This document shows positions 33,363 through 41,815 of a stretch of DNA of 64,000 nucleotides, piece by piece. Origin of the DNA: Paenibacillus montanisoli. Lineage in GTDB: Bacteria; Bacillota; Bacilli; Paenibacillales; Paenibacillaceae. A program made the translations under genes and the position numbers. The notes beneath the pieces are model-generated. The model ran no database searches, was not told where the DNA came from, and saw only the letters and a program-made list of their open reading frames with translations. Numbering within the stretch: the stretch's first letter is position 1; the number at the start of each line of letters is the position of its first letter. Where the stretch lies: assembly GCF_003268025.1 (NCBI RefSeq), contig NZ_QLUW01000004.1, forward strand, positions 248,001 through 312,000. The letters are read 5' to 3'.

Positions 33363-33902
33363 TCAGACTCTTCCAATCAAAGGAGTCGCCCAATCGATCC
33401 ACGACAGCTCCTCCTTCAACAGTCCCACCTTGCGCCGGTAGAGAAGGAAGCGGCCAAACTGCTTGGAGGCGTAATCGGTAACTCGGACCTCGTCCATGTT
33501 CATGAGCTCCATCTCGGCTTCGAGCCGGTGCAGCCGCTCCTGAAGCGCCTCCGACCGCTCTTGAAAAAGCTGCATGGCCTCGGCTTTGCCGATCAACCCG
33601 ACCGCATACACTTTAATGAGAAACTCGTCCCGCTCCAGATTCTCCGTCGCAGGCGCCTCCAGAATCCAGCTCCGCAGCGCGCCCTCCCCCGATTCCGTAA
33701 TGGTATACAGCTTCTTGTCCGGCTTGCCCGTCTGCCCGATCAACTCGAAGGTCACCAGATTCTCTCGTTCCAGCATGGCAAGCAGCGGATAGATTTGGCT
33801 GTGCTTCGCCTGCCAGAACAAGCGGAGCAGCTTCGTCAGCTCGTACCCCGTGCACGGCTTGCGCACCAGCATGCTAAGCAGCCCGTAAGACAATGTGTTC
33901 AT
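33363..33902 (-). CDS. PadR-family transcriptional regulator
   Basis: About 179 residues: an N-terminal PadR winged helix (SYGLLSMLVRKPCTGYELTK and HSQIYPLLAMLERENLV, about 1-85) and a C-terminal helical dimerisation domain of the Vir_act_alpha_C kind. PadR proteins are usually repressors that respond to phenolics, antibiotics or other small ligands. The ATG at 33902 after GGGGGAT is chosen over the preceding TTG. The target is not evident; it is not clearly part of the neighbouring importer operon. Confidence 0.92.
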   Translation of the reverse strand: MNTLSYGLLSMLVRKPCTGYELTKLLRLFWQAKHSQIYPLLAMLERENLVTFELIGQTGKPDKKLYTITESGEGALRSWILEAPATENLERDEFLIKVYAVGLIGKAEAMQLFQERSEALQERLHRLEAEMELMNMDEVRVTDYASKQFGRFLLYRRKVGLLKEELSWIDWATPLIGRV

Positions 33903-34101
33903 CAACGTGATCCCCCTACAACCTTTCTATGTACAAAAATCGTACCACATTTACGGCCCAAACGCATGCTAAAGCCACATGAGCATTGCCATGGTTGCGC
34001 TTTCTTGCTAAGATGAAGACAGGCTTTCGATTATTCCGCCTGATACGGAGCAGCGATCCTGCCACCGGTTACACGGGTAAAAGAGGGGTTACGAGTTTAC
34101 G

Positions 34102-34467
34102 ATGAATCAGACGGAAGCGGAATTCAGCAATTTGGTCAAGGCGTTCCGCAAACGGCACATGGGCAAGGGCCCAAGCCGCATTACGACGACCTTTTGCAAG
34201 CATTGGGCGATCTGTGAAATGGATGGCAACCTGTCACCGGTCGAGAAGTTTATCGCGTCCGCGGACGACGGCAAGCAAATGCTGCGCGAGGCCAGAACGC
34301 AGTGGGTGAAGGACATTTACCGCAATCACCCGCCGACGGAGATGGAACAGCTGCTCGGCGCCCGTTTCGTGGAGCTGTTCGTAGATATTGATATCGACAA
34401 AGATTTCGGCATGTCGGTGTTTGTGTTCGACCAGGACATCGAGCGCAAATTCGGCAGCAGCCGGTAA
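34102..34467 (+). CDS. DUF2294 (MpsC-like) family protein
   Basis: A 121-residue soluble protein with the DUF2294 pattern: GKGPSRITTTF near the start, a central EKF, and LFVDIDIDKDFGMSVFVFD near the end. Members have been linked to a membrane-potential-generating (Mps) bicarbonate system in some Gram-positives, but often stand next to formate dehydrogenase-like genes, as here. No membrane helices. A GAGGGG sequence lies 13 bases before the ATG. Its function in this setting is not established. Confidence 0.8.
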   Translation: MNQTEAEFSNLVKAFRKRHMGKGPSRITTTFCKHWAICEMDGNLSPVEKFIASADDGKQMLREARTQWVKDIYRNHPPTEMEQLLGARFVELFVDIDIDKDFGMSVFVFDQDIERKFGSSR

Positions 34468-34507
34468 CGATACGAGTTGGCGCTTGGCAGCGAACCTGCG
34501 AGAGACT

Positions 34508-34565
34508 AACCGCGAAGAGACGATTTTTCTTGAATGAGAAAAGGTCGGGCTCTCCGCGGTTTTTT
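34508..34565 (+). terminator. Terminator after the DUF2294 gene
   Basis: AACCGCGAAGAG (34508-34519) and CTCTCCGCGGTT (34550-34561) match at 11 of 12 positions, with a 30-base loop and T residues after the right arm. It separates the DUF2294 gene from the oxidoreductase, so coupling is partial at most. Confidence 0.7.
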
Positions 34566-34616
34566 ATTGCCCGGGAAAGCGCACGGCAAACAACGACCAA
34601 GGAGGCACTTTTAGCG

Positions 34617-36977
34617 ATGGGCAATACCAAGCATACCGGGCCGATCAAGCTGCCCGGAAAACCCGATCCGACGCTGTGGGTGAGCAAAATCCCGTTCGGA
34701 CTCGGCAAAGTCAAACCCAAGCATATCCGCGATACGATCAAAGTGATGGCCGATAACAGGGACAACCTGCCGTACGCGCTGCGGATTTTGACGCAAGGCG
34801 TCTGCGACGGATGCGCGCTCGGCGTCTCCGGCTTGTACGATCAGACGCTTGCGGGCCCGCACGTCTGCACGACCAGACTCAACCTGCTGCGCTTGAATAC
34901 GATGCCGGCGATCAAGCCGGATGTGCTGCACGCCGACATCGACGAGCTGCGCAAAATGGACAGCACGGCGCTGCGCAAGCTCGGCCGGCTGCCGTATCCG
35001 TTGATCCGCCGCAATGGAGAACGTAAGTTCAGCCGCATATCCTGGGATGAAGCCCTCGATCTGATTGCGGAGCGCATCCGCAAGATCGATCCGAAGCAGC
35101 TGGCCTTCTACTTGACGGCGCGCGGCATCACGAACGAATCCTATTATGTCGCGGGCAAGGTCGCCCGTTTCCTGGGGACGAACAACATCGACAATGCGTC
35201 GCGCATCTGCCACTCCCCGTCCAAGACGGCGCTCAAGCGCTCCGTCGGCATCGGCGCCTCCAGCTGTAACTACAAGGACTGGATCGGCACCGACGTGCTG
35301 GTCTTTTGGGGCAGCGTAGCCGCTAATAATCAACCGGTTTCGACCAAATATATGTATGCCGCCAAGCGCAAAGGCACGAAAATCATCGTGATCAACCCTT
35401 ACAGAGAACCGGCTATGGACGGTTATTGGGTGCCGTCGATCGCGGAATCCGCGCTGTTCGGCACCAAGCTTGCCGACGACTTCTACCAAGTCAACATCGG
35501 CGGCGACATCGCCTTCATGCATGGCATCATGAAGCACTGGTTCGCCATGGAAGTCGAGAAGCCGGGTTCCGCGATCGACCGCAAATTCATTCGCGAGCAT
35601 GTGAACGGCTACGAAGAGCTGCGGCAGCATGTCAAGCAGCAGGACTGGGCGCAGCTGGAGCGCTCCTCCGGCATTTCGCGAGAGCGGATGGCCGAATTCG
35701 CCGAGCTGCTGGCTGCTTCGAAGTCCGGCGTATTCGTCTGGAGCATGGGACTCACGCAGCACCGCTTCGGCACGGACAACATCTCGCAGGTTGCCAATCT
35801 CGCCCTGCTGCGCGGCTTCCTTGGCCGCGAGCACTGCGGCTTGATGCCGATCCGCGGGCACAGCGGCGTGCAGGGCTCTGGCGAAATGGGTGCCGACCCG
35901 TTCAGCTTGCCCGGAGGCGAATACAAAGGGGCGGACATCCCTCGCGTCGAGAGCGTCTGGGGCTTTAAGCTGCCGCCGTGGCAGGGCGACATTGTCGGCG
36001 TCACGCTGGAGAACGCGCTGCTGCCGGAGGATCACGAACGGAAGCTGAACGTGTTTTACACATCCGGCGGCAACTTTCTCGAGACGATGCCGGATCCGGA
36101 TTTTGTCCGCCAATGCTTGGAGGCAATTGACGTTCGCGTCCACCAGGACATCGTGCTCAATACCTCGACGCTGACTGACGCGAAGGAAGCTGTCATCGTT
36201 CTGCCGGCCATGACCCGCTACGAGCAGCCGGGCGGCGGGACCTCCACCTCCACCGAGCGGATGGTCTATTTCTCGCCGGAAATCGCCGGACCCCGCATCG
36301 AGGAAGCGCGCACCGAGTGGCAGATTTATTGCGACCTGGCCGCGCGCGTCGATCCGGAGCGCGCAGCTCTCGTTCGTTTCAAAGACGCGCATGCGGTGCG
36401 CGCGGAAATCGCCAAAGCCGCGCCGAATTACGACGGCATCCAGCATCTGAAGAACAAGGGTGATGTGTTCCAATGGGGCGGCGCTTGGCTGTGCGAGGGC
36501 GGCATTTGCCCGACGAAGGACGGACGCGGGCAGCTGATTTCGGTCGAGCTGCCGGAGCTGCGCAAGCCGGAGGGCCATTTCTACATCACGTCGCGCCGCG
36601 GCAAGCAATTCAACAGCATGCTCTATAGCAGCAAGGACCCGTTCAACGCGGCGGACCGCTATGATGTGCTTATGAGCAAGAGCGATGCGGCGAAGCATGG
36701 CGTTACCGAGGGCGAAGCGGTTGTGCTCTACAATAGCTGCGGCACCTTCCACGGACGGGCTCGGTTTGCCGAGATTGCTGACGGCAATCTTGGGCTGTAC
36801 TGGCCGGAGTGCAACCCGCTGGTGCCGAAGAAGGTGTATGAACCTTTCGCCGGTATTCCAGAGTACAATACAGCAGTCGTACTGGAGCGTGCGGAAACCT
36901 ATCATGCGCTGAAGGATACCCGGTACGTGGAGAAACGGATCGCGGAACTGGACCAGGAGATCAGTGACGAAGAATAG
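34617..36977 (+). CDS. Molybdopterin oxidoreductase, FdhF/YdeP family (formate dehydrogenase-like)
   Basis: A 786-residue protein. The ATG at 34617 is chosen because AAGGAGG lies 11 bases upstream; the longer frame has no binding site. Residues C63, C66 and C84 could bind an iron-sulfur cluster, although a fourth ligand is not obvious. RICHSPSK places C198-H199 where formate dehydrogenase H has Sec140-His141, so Mo would be bound by Cys. The family (YdeP-like) is annotated as a formate dehydrogenase alpha subunit, but no beta or gamma subunit gene is adjacent and the true substrate may differ. The following gene is fdhD, whose product sulfurates the cofactor. Confidence 0.92.
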   Translation: MGNTKHTGPIKLPGKPDPTLWVSKIPFGLGKVKPKHIRDTIKVMADNRDNLPYALRILTQGVCDGCALGVSGLYDQTLAGPHVCTTRLNLLRLNTMPAIKPDVLHADIDELRKMDSTALRKLGRLPYPLIRRNGERKFSRISWDEALDLIAERIRKIDPKQLAFYLTARGITNESYYVAGKVARFLGTNNIDNASRICHSPSKTALKRSVGIGASSCNYKDWIGTDVLVFWGSVAANNQPVSTKYMYAAKRKGTKIIVINPYREPAMDGYWVPSIAESALFGTKLADDFYQVNIGGDIAFMHGIMKHWFAMEVEKPGSAIDRKFIREHVNGYEELRQHVKQQDWAQLERSSGISRERMAEFAELLAASKSGVFVWSMGLTQHRFGTDNISQVANLALLRGFLGREHCGLMPIRGHSGVQGSGEMGADPFSLPGGEYKGADIPRVESVWGFKLPPWQGDIVGVTLENALLPEDHERKLNVFYTSGGNFLETMPDPDFVRQCLEAIDVRVHQDIVLNTSTLTDAKEAVIVLPAMTRYEQPGGGTSTSTERMVYFSPEIAGPRIEEARTEWQIYCDLAARVDPERAALVRFKDAHAVRAEIAKAAPNYDGIQHLKNKGDVFQWGGAWLCEGGICPTKDGRGQLISVELPELRKPEGHFYITSRRGKQFNSMLYSSKDPFNAADRYDVLMSKSDAAKHGVTEGEAVVLYNSCGTFHGRARFAEIADGNLGLYWPECNPLVPKKVYEPFAGIPEYNTAVVLERAETYHALKDTRYVEKRIAELDQEISDEE

Positions 36978-37002
36978 CATCGCTGACGGGGAGGGAACGA
37001 AG

Positions 37003-37827
37003 ATGCTGCCTAACATCACCGCCAAATGGCGCATTCGCAAATATAATAGCAGCGGTGCGGCCTCCCTGCAGGAGGACGATATTGCAACGGAGTACCCGCT
37101 AACGATACGGCTGGATGGCGAGGATTTCGCGACGATCGTCTGCTCGCCGACCGATTTGGAGGAAATGACCGTCGGGTTTCTGGCCTCCGAAGGCATCATC
37201 AGGCAAGCCGCAGAGATCGAATCGCTTCGAATCGATGAGGAGCGCGGCTTCGTCTATGTCGAGCTCTTCAATAAGCAGTCGACGAGCAAGGATGACGTGT
37301 CCAAACGATTTATCGGCTCGTGCTGCGGAAAGAGCCGCCAGTTCTATTTTCACAACGATGCCCGTACGGCCCGCACCTCGATGTCCCGCATGGTTCTGAC
37401 GCCATCGCAGTGCATCGCGCTGATGCGGCTGCTGCAAAGCAGTTCTGGCGAGTTCAAGCTTACCGGAGGCGTGCACAACGCGGCGCTCTGCACCGCAGAC
37501 GAGCTGCTTGCCGTCCGTACCGATATCGGCCGTCACAACGCGCTCGATAAACTGTTCGGCTATGCGCTTCGGCAGCGGCTTGCCGTTACGGACAAAATCA
37601 TCGCCTTCAGCGGGCGGCTCTCCTCCGAGGTCGTGCTGAAGGCAGCCAAAATCGGAGTAGGCATCCTGCTCTCAAAGTCGGCGCCTACCGATCTTGCGCT
37701 CAAGCTCGCGGAGGATCTGGGCATTACCTGCGCCGGGTTCATCCGCGGCAGTGAAATGAATGTGTATACGCATGGGCACCGCATTGTGGACGATGGCGTC
37801 GAGGAGCATAAAAGCGAGGAGCGGTAA
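37003..37827 (+). CDS. fdhD: FdhD, sulfur carrier for formate dehydrogenase maturation
   Basis: About 274 residues with the FdhD cysteine pair GSCCGKSR (C107-C108 from the chosen start), TVGFLASEGII and TGGVHNAALC with DIGRHNALDKL. FdhD moves sulfur from a cysteine desulfurase to the molybdenum cofactor and is needed for formate dehydrogenase activity. The ATG at 37003 with GGGGAGGG upstream is better than the GTG overlapping the previous gene. It lies 25 bp after the oxidoreductase, so the two form an operon. Confidence 0.95.
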   Translation: MLPNITAKWRIRKYNSSGAASLQEDDIATEYPLTIRLDGEDFATIVCSPTDLEEMTVGFLASEGIIRQAAEIESLRIDEERGFVYVELFNKQSTSKDDVSKRFIGSCCGKSRQFYFHNDARTARTSMSRMVLTPSQCIALMRLLQSSSGEFKLTGGVHNAALCTADELLAVRTDIGRHNALDKLFGYALRQRLAVTDKIIAFSGRLSSEVVLKAAKIGVGILLSKSAPTDLALKLAEDLGITCAGFIRGSEMNVYTHGHRIVDDGVEEHKSEER

Positions 37828-37845
37828 GCGCTCCTCGCTTTTATG
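37807..37845. terminator. Bidirectional terminator between fdhD and the peroxidase gene
   Basis: A perfect 17-base inverted repeat (left arm 37807-37823, right arm 37829-37845; CATAAAAGCGAGGAGCG and its complement) with a five-base loop and A/T tracts at both ends. It overlaps the fdhD stop codon and serves both convergent genes. Confidence 0.9.
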
Positions 37846-37855
37846 ATGTCTCCCG

Positions 37856-38362
37856 TTACCTCGCCGCCGTCTTCTTCTGACTCGCCTGCTCAAGCAGCTT
37901 CTGAATATGCGCTTCGAACTTCAGCGGCTTGGTGTACGGCGAATACCGCTTTACGACGCGCCCTTCCGCATCCACAAGAAACTTCGTGAAATTCCACTTG
38001 ATGCCTCCTAAGCCGAAGAACCCGGAGGCCTCCTTTTTCAAATATTTATACAGCGGGTCGGCGTTTGGCCCGTTCACGTCGATTTTGGCTAAAAGCGGGA
38101 AGGTCACGCCATAATTAATTTCGCATGTCTGCGCCATTTCGCTGTTCTGGACCGGCTCTTGGTGGAACTGGTTGCATGGAAAGCCTAGCACCGTCAGACC
38201 GGCATCCTTATAGGTTTCGTGAAGCCGCTGCAGCTCTTTGAATTGCGGCGTTAGCCCGCATTTGGTCGCTGTATTGACGATGAGCAGCACCTGGCCGCGG
38301 TAATCGGCAAGCGATTTCAATTCGCCCTTGGCCGTCTGCACCTTGAAATCATATACGTTCAT
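37856..38362 (-). CDS. Glutathione peroxidase-family thiol peroxidase
   Basis: A 168-residue cytoplasmic peroxidase with catalytic C35 (NTATKCGLTPQ), Q68 (NQFHQEP) and W123 (IKWNFTKF). The first Cys replaces selenocysteine, as in bacterial BsaA-type enzymes, which usually use thioredoxin; C80 could be the resolving residue. It reduces hydrogen peroxide and organic peroxides. Convergent with fdhD and apparently monocistronic. Confidence 0.94.
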   Translation of the reverse strand: MNVYDFKVQTAKGELKSLADYRGQVLLIVNTATKCGLTPQFKELQRLHETYKDAGLTVLGFPCNQFHQEPVQNSEMAQTCEINYGVTFPLLAKIDVNGPNADPLYKYLKKEASGFFGLGGIKWNFTKFLVDAEGRVVKRYSPYTKPLKFEAHIQKLLEQASQKKTAAR

Positions 38363-38522
38363 GCTCCGTCACCCCGTTTATATTTTATACAATATTATTG
38401 TAAACAATTTAATTGGGAGATGCAATGATTAATATTGCACAAATCGATCTTAATCTTGCATATCCACACGAGGTATCCAAGCTCATACAATGATAGCAGA
38501 TCGATTGAAGGAGGCGTCCCGC

Positions 38523-38810
38523 TTGATTTTGAGACAGCAAATCTTGTTCCTGCACTTAACGACACCGGATTTAAAATCCCCTGCCATCGCTTGGTCCCTG
38601 TACGACGGCGCCGCGCCGGAGGATGCAATCCCCATGAACGCCGGCGACTCTTCCGAGCCGCCTTACAAATCCATCCTTCATGCGATGAGGGATGGCTGGA
38701 ATGTCATCCAAGTGCCCGCGCTGCCGCAATATCCGCTCGGCCAGGAGCATGATACCGGCCATTTGCCTTACGAATACGTGCTCGAAAGGAAGGTGCCTAT
38801 CCATGAGTAA
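38523..38810 (+). CDS. Unknown small protein coupled to a PhyH-family gene
   Basis: About 95 residues, not recognised. The TTG at 38523 is chosen because AAGGAGG lies seven bases upstream; an ATG 11 codons earlier lacks a binding site. The sequence is compact and soluble (SPAIAWSLYDGAAPEDAIPM, VPALPQYPLG, YEYVLERKVPI). Its last eight bases overlap the start of the phytanoyl-CoA dioxygenase-family gene, so translation is coupled and the two proteins probably work together or are needed in similar amounts. Confidence 0.75.
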   Translation: MILRQQILFLHLTTPDLKSPAIAWSLYDGAAPEDAIPMNAGDSSEPPYKSILHAMRDGWNVIQVPALPQYPLGQEHDTGHLPYEYVLERKVPIHE

Positions 38811-39606
38811 TCGCTTGAATATGACCCCTGCCGATCCGATGCATCTGCTCACGGCCGCGCAAATGGCGAAGTTCGTCACGGACGGTTACCTGCTGCTGGA
38901 TGCTTTTATACCGCAAGAGCTCAACGAGCTTGTTTACGGCGAACAAATCCGGCATAGCCAGGGCCACACGTTCTGGAATGAATCGAAGCATATCCGCAAA
39001 GTGTTTGAACTGCCGGAGGTACAGGGAATTATCCAGAGCTTGGTCGGCCTGGAGCCGGTCTATGACCATTCTTTTCAACACATCGTTCCCGCCAACTATC
39101 CGATCGCGCAGGATTGGCATGGCGATTCCATCATCGATGTCCGTCCGCATGCGTTCGACATCCAGCTGTTCTACTTCTCCCACGATGCGCCGCCGGAAAT
39201 GGGGCCGACGCTCATTTTGCCGGGCTCGCATCTGCGCCGCATCAACACGTTCAGCTTAGCCCGGTATAAAAATATTGTCGGCCAGCGGCAGCTCGCCGGT
39301 AAAGCCGGCACGCTTGCCATTCTCCACCACGGCATGTGGCACTGCGCGCAGCCGAACTATACGGACAAGACGCGTTACGTGTTCAAGCTCCGCCTCCGTC
39401 CTGGCCAAGAACAGCGCGGGTTGTTTAACCTCGAAGGCTACCGCGACCCTGAGGTTTCCCGCATCATCCAGCAAGGCTACCAGCGCTGGCAAGGCAACGA
39501 GGGCCGCCTCGACCATATGCAGCGCGCGAAGCTGTGGCGTTATGTGACCGGCGACGACAGCATTGACGTTTCCTTCGAAGGCGCGCTGACGCGCATGGGG
39601 ATTTAG
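38803..39606 (+). CDS. Phytanoyl-CoA dioxygenase (PhyH) family protein
   Basis: About 267 residues starting at ATG 38803 with AAAGGAAGG upstream; the longer frame overlaps the small protein gene. The fold is a Fe(II)/2-oxoglutarate dioxygenase: possible metal ligands are H and D in QDWHGDS and a later His in HHGMWHCAQPN. Family members hydroxylate varied small substrates. No biosynthetic neighbours identify the substrate. The nearby AraC gene and the second PhyH gene suggest a small catabolic or secondary-metabolic set. Confidence 0.88.
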   Translation: MSNRLNMTPADPMHLLTAAQMAKFVTDGYLLLDAFIPQELNELVYGEQIRHSQGHTFWNESKHIRKVFELPEVQGIIQSLVGLEPVYDHSFQHIVPANYPIAQDWHGDSIIDVRPHAFDIQLFYFSHDAPPEMGPTLILPGSHLRRINTFSLARYKNIVGQRQLAGKAGTLAILHHGMWHCAQPNYTDKTRYVFKLRLRPGQEQRGLFNLEGYRDPEVSRIIQQGYQRWQGNEGRLDHMQRAKLWRYVTGDDSIDVSFEGALTRMGI

Positions 39607-39618
39607 ATAGGCAAGAGA

Positions 39619-39643
39619 AGGAGCGGCCCGCAGGGCCGCTCCT
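39619..39643 (+). terminator. Terminator after the first PhyH-family gene
   Basis: AGGAGCGGCCC and GGGCCGCTCCT form a perfect 11-base stem with a GCA loop, followed by TTTAG. Confidence 0.7.
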
Positions 39644-39698
39644 TTAGATTGTAGAGAATCCCACCATTGTTTATTTGGCGGGCCCGTCGACTTTTATA

Positions 39699-39825
39699 TG
39701 GTTAGCGTGTACGCGGTGTGAGTGAGCGCCTAAAAATTCTAACGGATGCTCCAGCGCTTATTTGCACATAAATAGCCTTTCTTAAAATCTAACGGTTGCC
39801 AGAAGCGTTACTTGGCCCAAATCGG
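39699..39825 (+). repeat. Intergenic CTAACGG repeat cluster, locus 3
   Basis: This 127-bp stretch aligns along its whole length, inverted, with 26468-26338. Shared blocks include TGGTTAGCG, GAGCGCCT, TCTAACGGATGCTCCAG, CTTATTTG, AATAGCC and GGCCCAAATCGG. It contains two units starting CTAACGG 50 bp apart (39739 and 39789). It lies between the PhyH terminator and the 3' end of the AraC gene and has no coding potential. Confidence 0.85.
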
Positions 39826-39830
39826 AGTTA

Positions 39831-40649
39831 TCAATCGACAATCAAGAATGTTTTTTCGATTCCCTCTATTCCGGCTGTCTGCGAACCGGCTCCCGATCGG
39901 CTTCTCGTCCGTTTGCGGTAGGCGACCGGCTGCTCGCCGGTCAATTCCTTGAACAGCCTGCTGAACTGGGAGGTCGTCGAGAAGCCGCAGTCCATCGCGA
40001 TCGATGCCAGCTTCTTGTCGGTATTGACCAACTCGAGCTTCGCCTGGCTTACCCGCCTCTGAATCAAATACTGCACCGGCGATAAACCGGTGCTGCGCTT
40101 GAACAGATGCCGGAAGTAATCATAGCTGTAGCCCGAAATTTGAGCCAGCTGCGGCATATTGAGCTTTTGGCTGAAATTCTCGTCAATGTATAAGCGGGAA
40201 TGGAGCAGCTTCTCGCTGTCCGGCAACGCGGACACCTTTTTGCCCGAGCGCTCCAGCTCGATGACGATCAGCTGCGTCAAAATGTCAAGCTTCACGCTGA
40301 ACAGCGGCTTCTTCTCCAGCATCTCCTGTTTCATCTGCAGCAACAGCGTCAGCAAGGTCTTCCGTTCGTCATCCATATAGATGCCGTTGGCGAGCGGTAC
40401 CGGATAATCGTCGTAGGTAAAGCCGATAAAGATGACGTCCGTCCTCGTATCGTGCCGTTCATCATGCAGGTTATCGGGCCTTGTCAGCGTAATCGTATTG
40501 GCGCTGTAAGGATACCACTCGCCGTTCAGGTTCATCATTCCGGTACCGCTTACATAATAGACCAGCTCATAACAATTATGTTTGTGCATGTCCACGTAGG
40601 TTCCGGGCTGATGCGTTGAGTAGAACAAAAAGTCGAACTTGCACTGCAT
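39831..40649 (-). CDS. AraC-family transcriptional regulator
   Basis: About 272 residues from the chosen ATG at 40649; an ATG at 40667 is also possible, and the longer frame would run into the divergent gene. An N-terminal cupin-like sensor (HQPGTYVDMHKHNCYELVYY) is followed by the two-helix AraC domain (LAQISGYSYDYFRHLFKRST and IAMDCGFSTTSQFSRLFKEL). The gene is divergent from the second PhyH-family gene across about 130 bp and probably regulates it. Confidence 0.9.
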   Translation of the reverse strand: MQCKFDFLFYSTHQPGTYVDMHKHNCYELVYYVSGTGMMNLNGEWYPYSANTITLTRPDNLHDERHDTRTDVIFIGFTYDDYPVPLANGIYMDDERKTLLTLLLQMKQEMLEKKPLFSVKLDILTQLIVIELERSGKKVSALPDSEKLLHSRLYIDENFSQKLNMPQLAQISGYSYDYFRHLFKRSTGLSPVQYLIQRRVSQAKLELVNTDKKLASIAMDCGFSTTSQFSRLFKELTGEQPVAYRKRTRSRSGAGSQTAGIEGIEKTFLIVD

Positions 40650-40782
40650 GCTCGCCTGCTTCCCCATTCTCCGTTTAATGCAAGAAAAGAGCCATTTGAT
40701 AATCGCTGCGGGCAACGCTTTCGGCTTACAATTGACTTCATTATACAACCAATAAATGCTACGGAGAAGGAGTGTTGCGTTC

Positions 40783-41649
40783 ATGCCCGAACGGAATACC
40801 GGTCTAACCACGGAGGAAGTGAAACGGTATTGGGAGAACGGATTTCTGGTGTTCGACGACGTGCTTGCGCCGGAGGAAGTCGAGCTCTATCGGGAGATTT
40901 GCGCGAGCGACGCGGTCGTATCGAAGCGGTCGAGCGAGAGGTACAAGCAAGAAACGGTTCATCTGCTCGGTTTGACGGCGATGCATCCCGCGCTGCTCGA
41001 CCTGGCCAGACATCCCGCCATCGTCGCCAAAATCGTTCCGCTACTCGGTCCGGACATCCAAATTCAGCATTCCAAGCTAGCCACGAAGCCGCCGTCCAAA
41101 GGGCTCGGCATGTTTCCTTGGCACCAGGATTTCGCTTTCTACCCGCACACGAATACCGACTTGCTCTCCGTGATGATCATGCTTGACGACGCCACGCCGG
41201 AGAACGGCTGCATGCAGATGGTGAAAGGCAGTCATAAGCTCGGCATGCTCGATCATTCGGTCGACGGTTATTTTACCGCGGCTTGCCAAGAGCCTGAGCG
41301 TTGGGAGCATTCCCCCGAGGACCAGATCGTGCACGTTACGCCCCGGGCTGGCGGCATCAGCATCCATCACTGTCTGACGCTGCACGGCTCGCCCGTAAAC
41401 TTGTCCGGCAAGGAGCGCCGGGGCATCGTCATTTCGTACAGGGCCGATGACGCGTATCAGTTGGCGGACAATTTGTTCAACGACACCGGCATCATGGTTT
41501 GCGGGGAGCGCAAGGAAATCGTGCGCTGCGAGCCTGCCGCGTATCGGCTGCCGAAGCGCCGTCCGCCGTTCTCGAAGACGGCTGCGTACGCTCCTTTCGG
41601 CACGGCCTGGAATCAGGTCGGCAGCGAAGTGACGGACTATACACCGTGA
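40783..41649 (+). CDS. Phytanoyl-CoA dioxygenase (PhyH) family protein
   Basis: About 288 residues. The ATG at 40783 is preceded by GAAGGAG; an upstream frame start is not. Fe(II) ligands are visible: H and D in PWHQDFAF and the distal His in CLTLHGSPVN, with an Arg for 2-oxoglutarate further on (KERRGIVISYR). It resembles ectoine hydroxylase-like and related PhyH proteins, but no ectoine genes are nearby, so the substrate is open. Divergent from an AraC regulator. Confidence 0.9.
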   Translation: MPERNTGLTTEEVKRYWENGFLVFDDVLAPEEVELYREICASDAVVSKRSSERYKQETVHLLGLTAMHPALLDLARHPAIVAKIVPLLGPDIQIQHSKLATKPPSKGLGMFPWHQDFAFYPHTNTDLLSVMIMLDDATPENGCMQMVKGSHKLGMLDHSVDGYFTAACQEPERWEHSPEDQIVHVTPRAGGISIHHCLTLHGSPVNLSGKERRGIVISYRADDAYQLADNLFNDTGIMVCGERKEIVRCEPAAYRLPKRRPPFSKTAAYAPFGTAWNQVGSEVTDYTP

Positions 41650-41749
41650 GCGGGGCAAATAAGAGGCTGTCGGAAGACCTTGGTCGGCGAGATTCCGATT
41701 GAGAGGTTCGCGCAACCTGCTTTGGATACGTGGAAGCGGTGATAAGTGT

Positions 41750-41791
41750 AAAGAAGCCCTTTGCGCCTTTGCGGCGGCAATGGGCTTCTTT
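41750..41791. terminator. Bidirectional terminator between the PhyH and AraC genes
   Basis: AAAGAAGCCC and GGGCTTCTTT, a perfect ten-base stem with a 22-base loop and A/T-rich ends, between convergent genes. Confidence 0.75.
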
Positions 41792-41815
41792 GAGCTGCGT
41801 TGCGGTTCCCGCCGT

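Noticed and set aside
34611-37199. 862-codon frame on the minus strand across the oxidoreductase
   Set aside because: Antisense to the conserved molybdopterin enzyme; a codon-bias shadow with no domain content.
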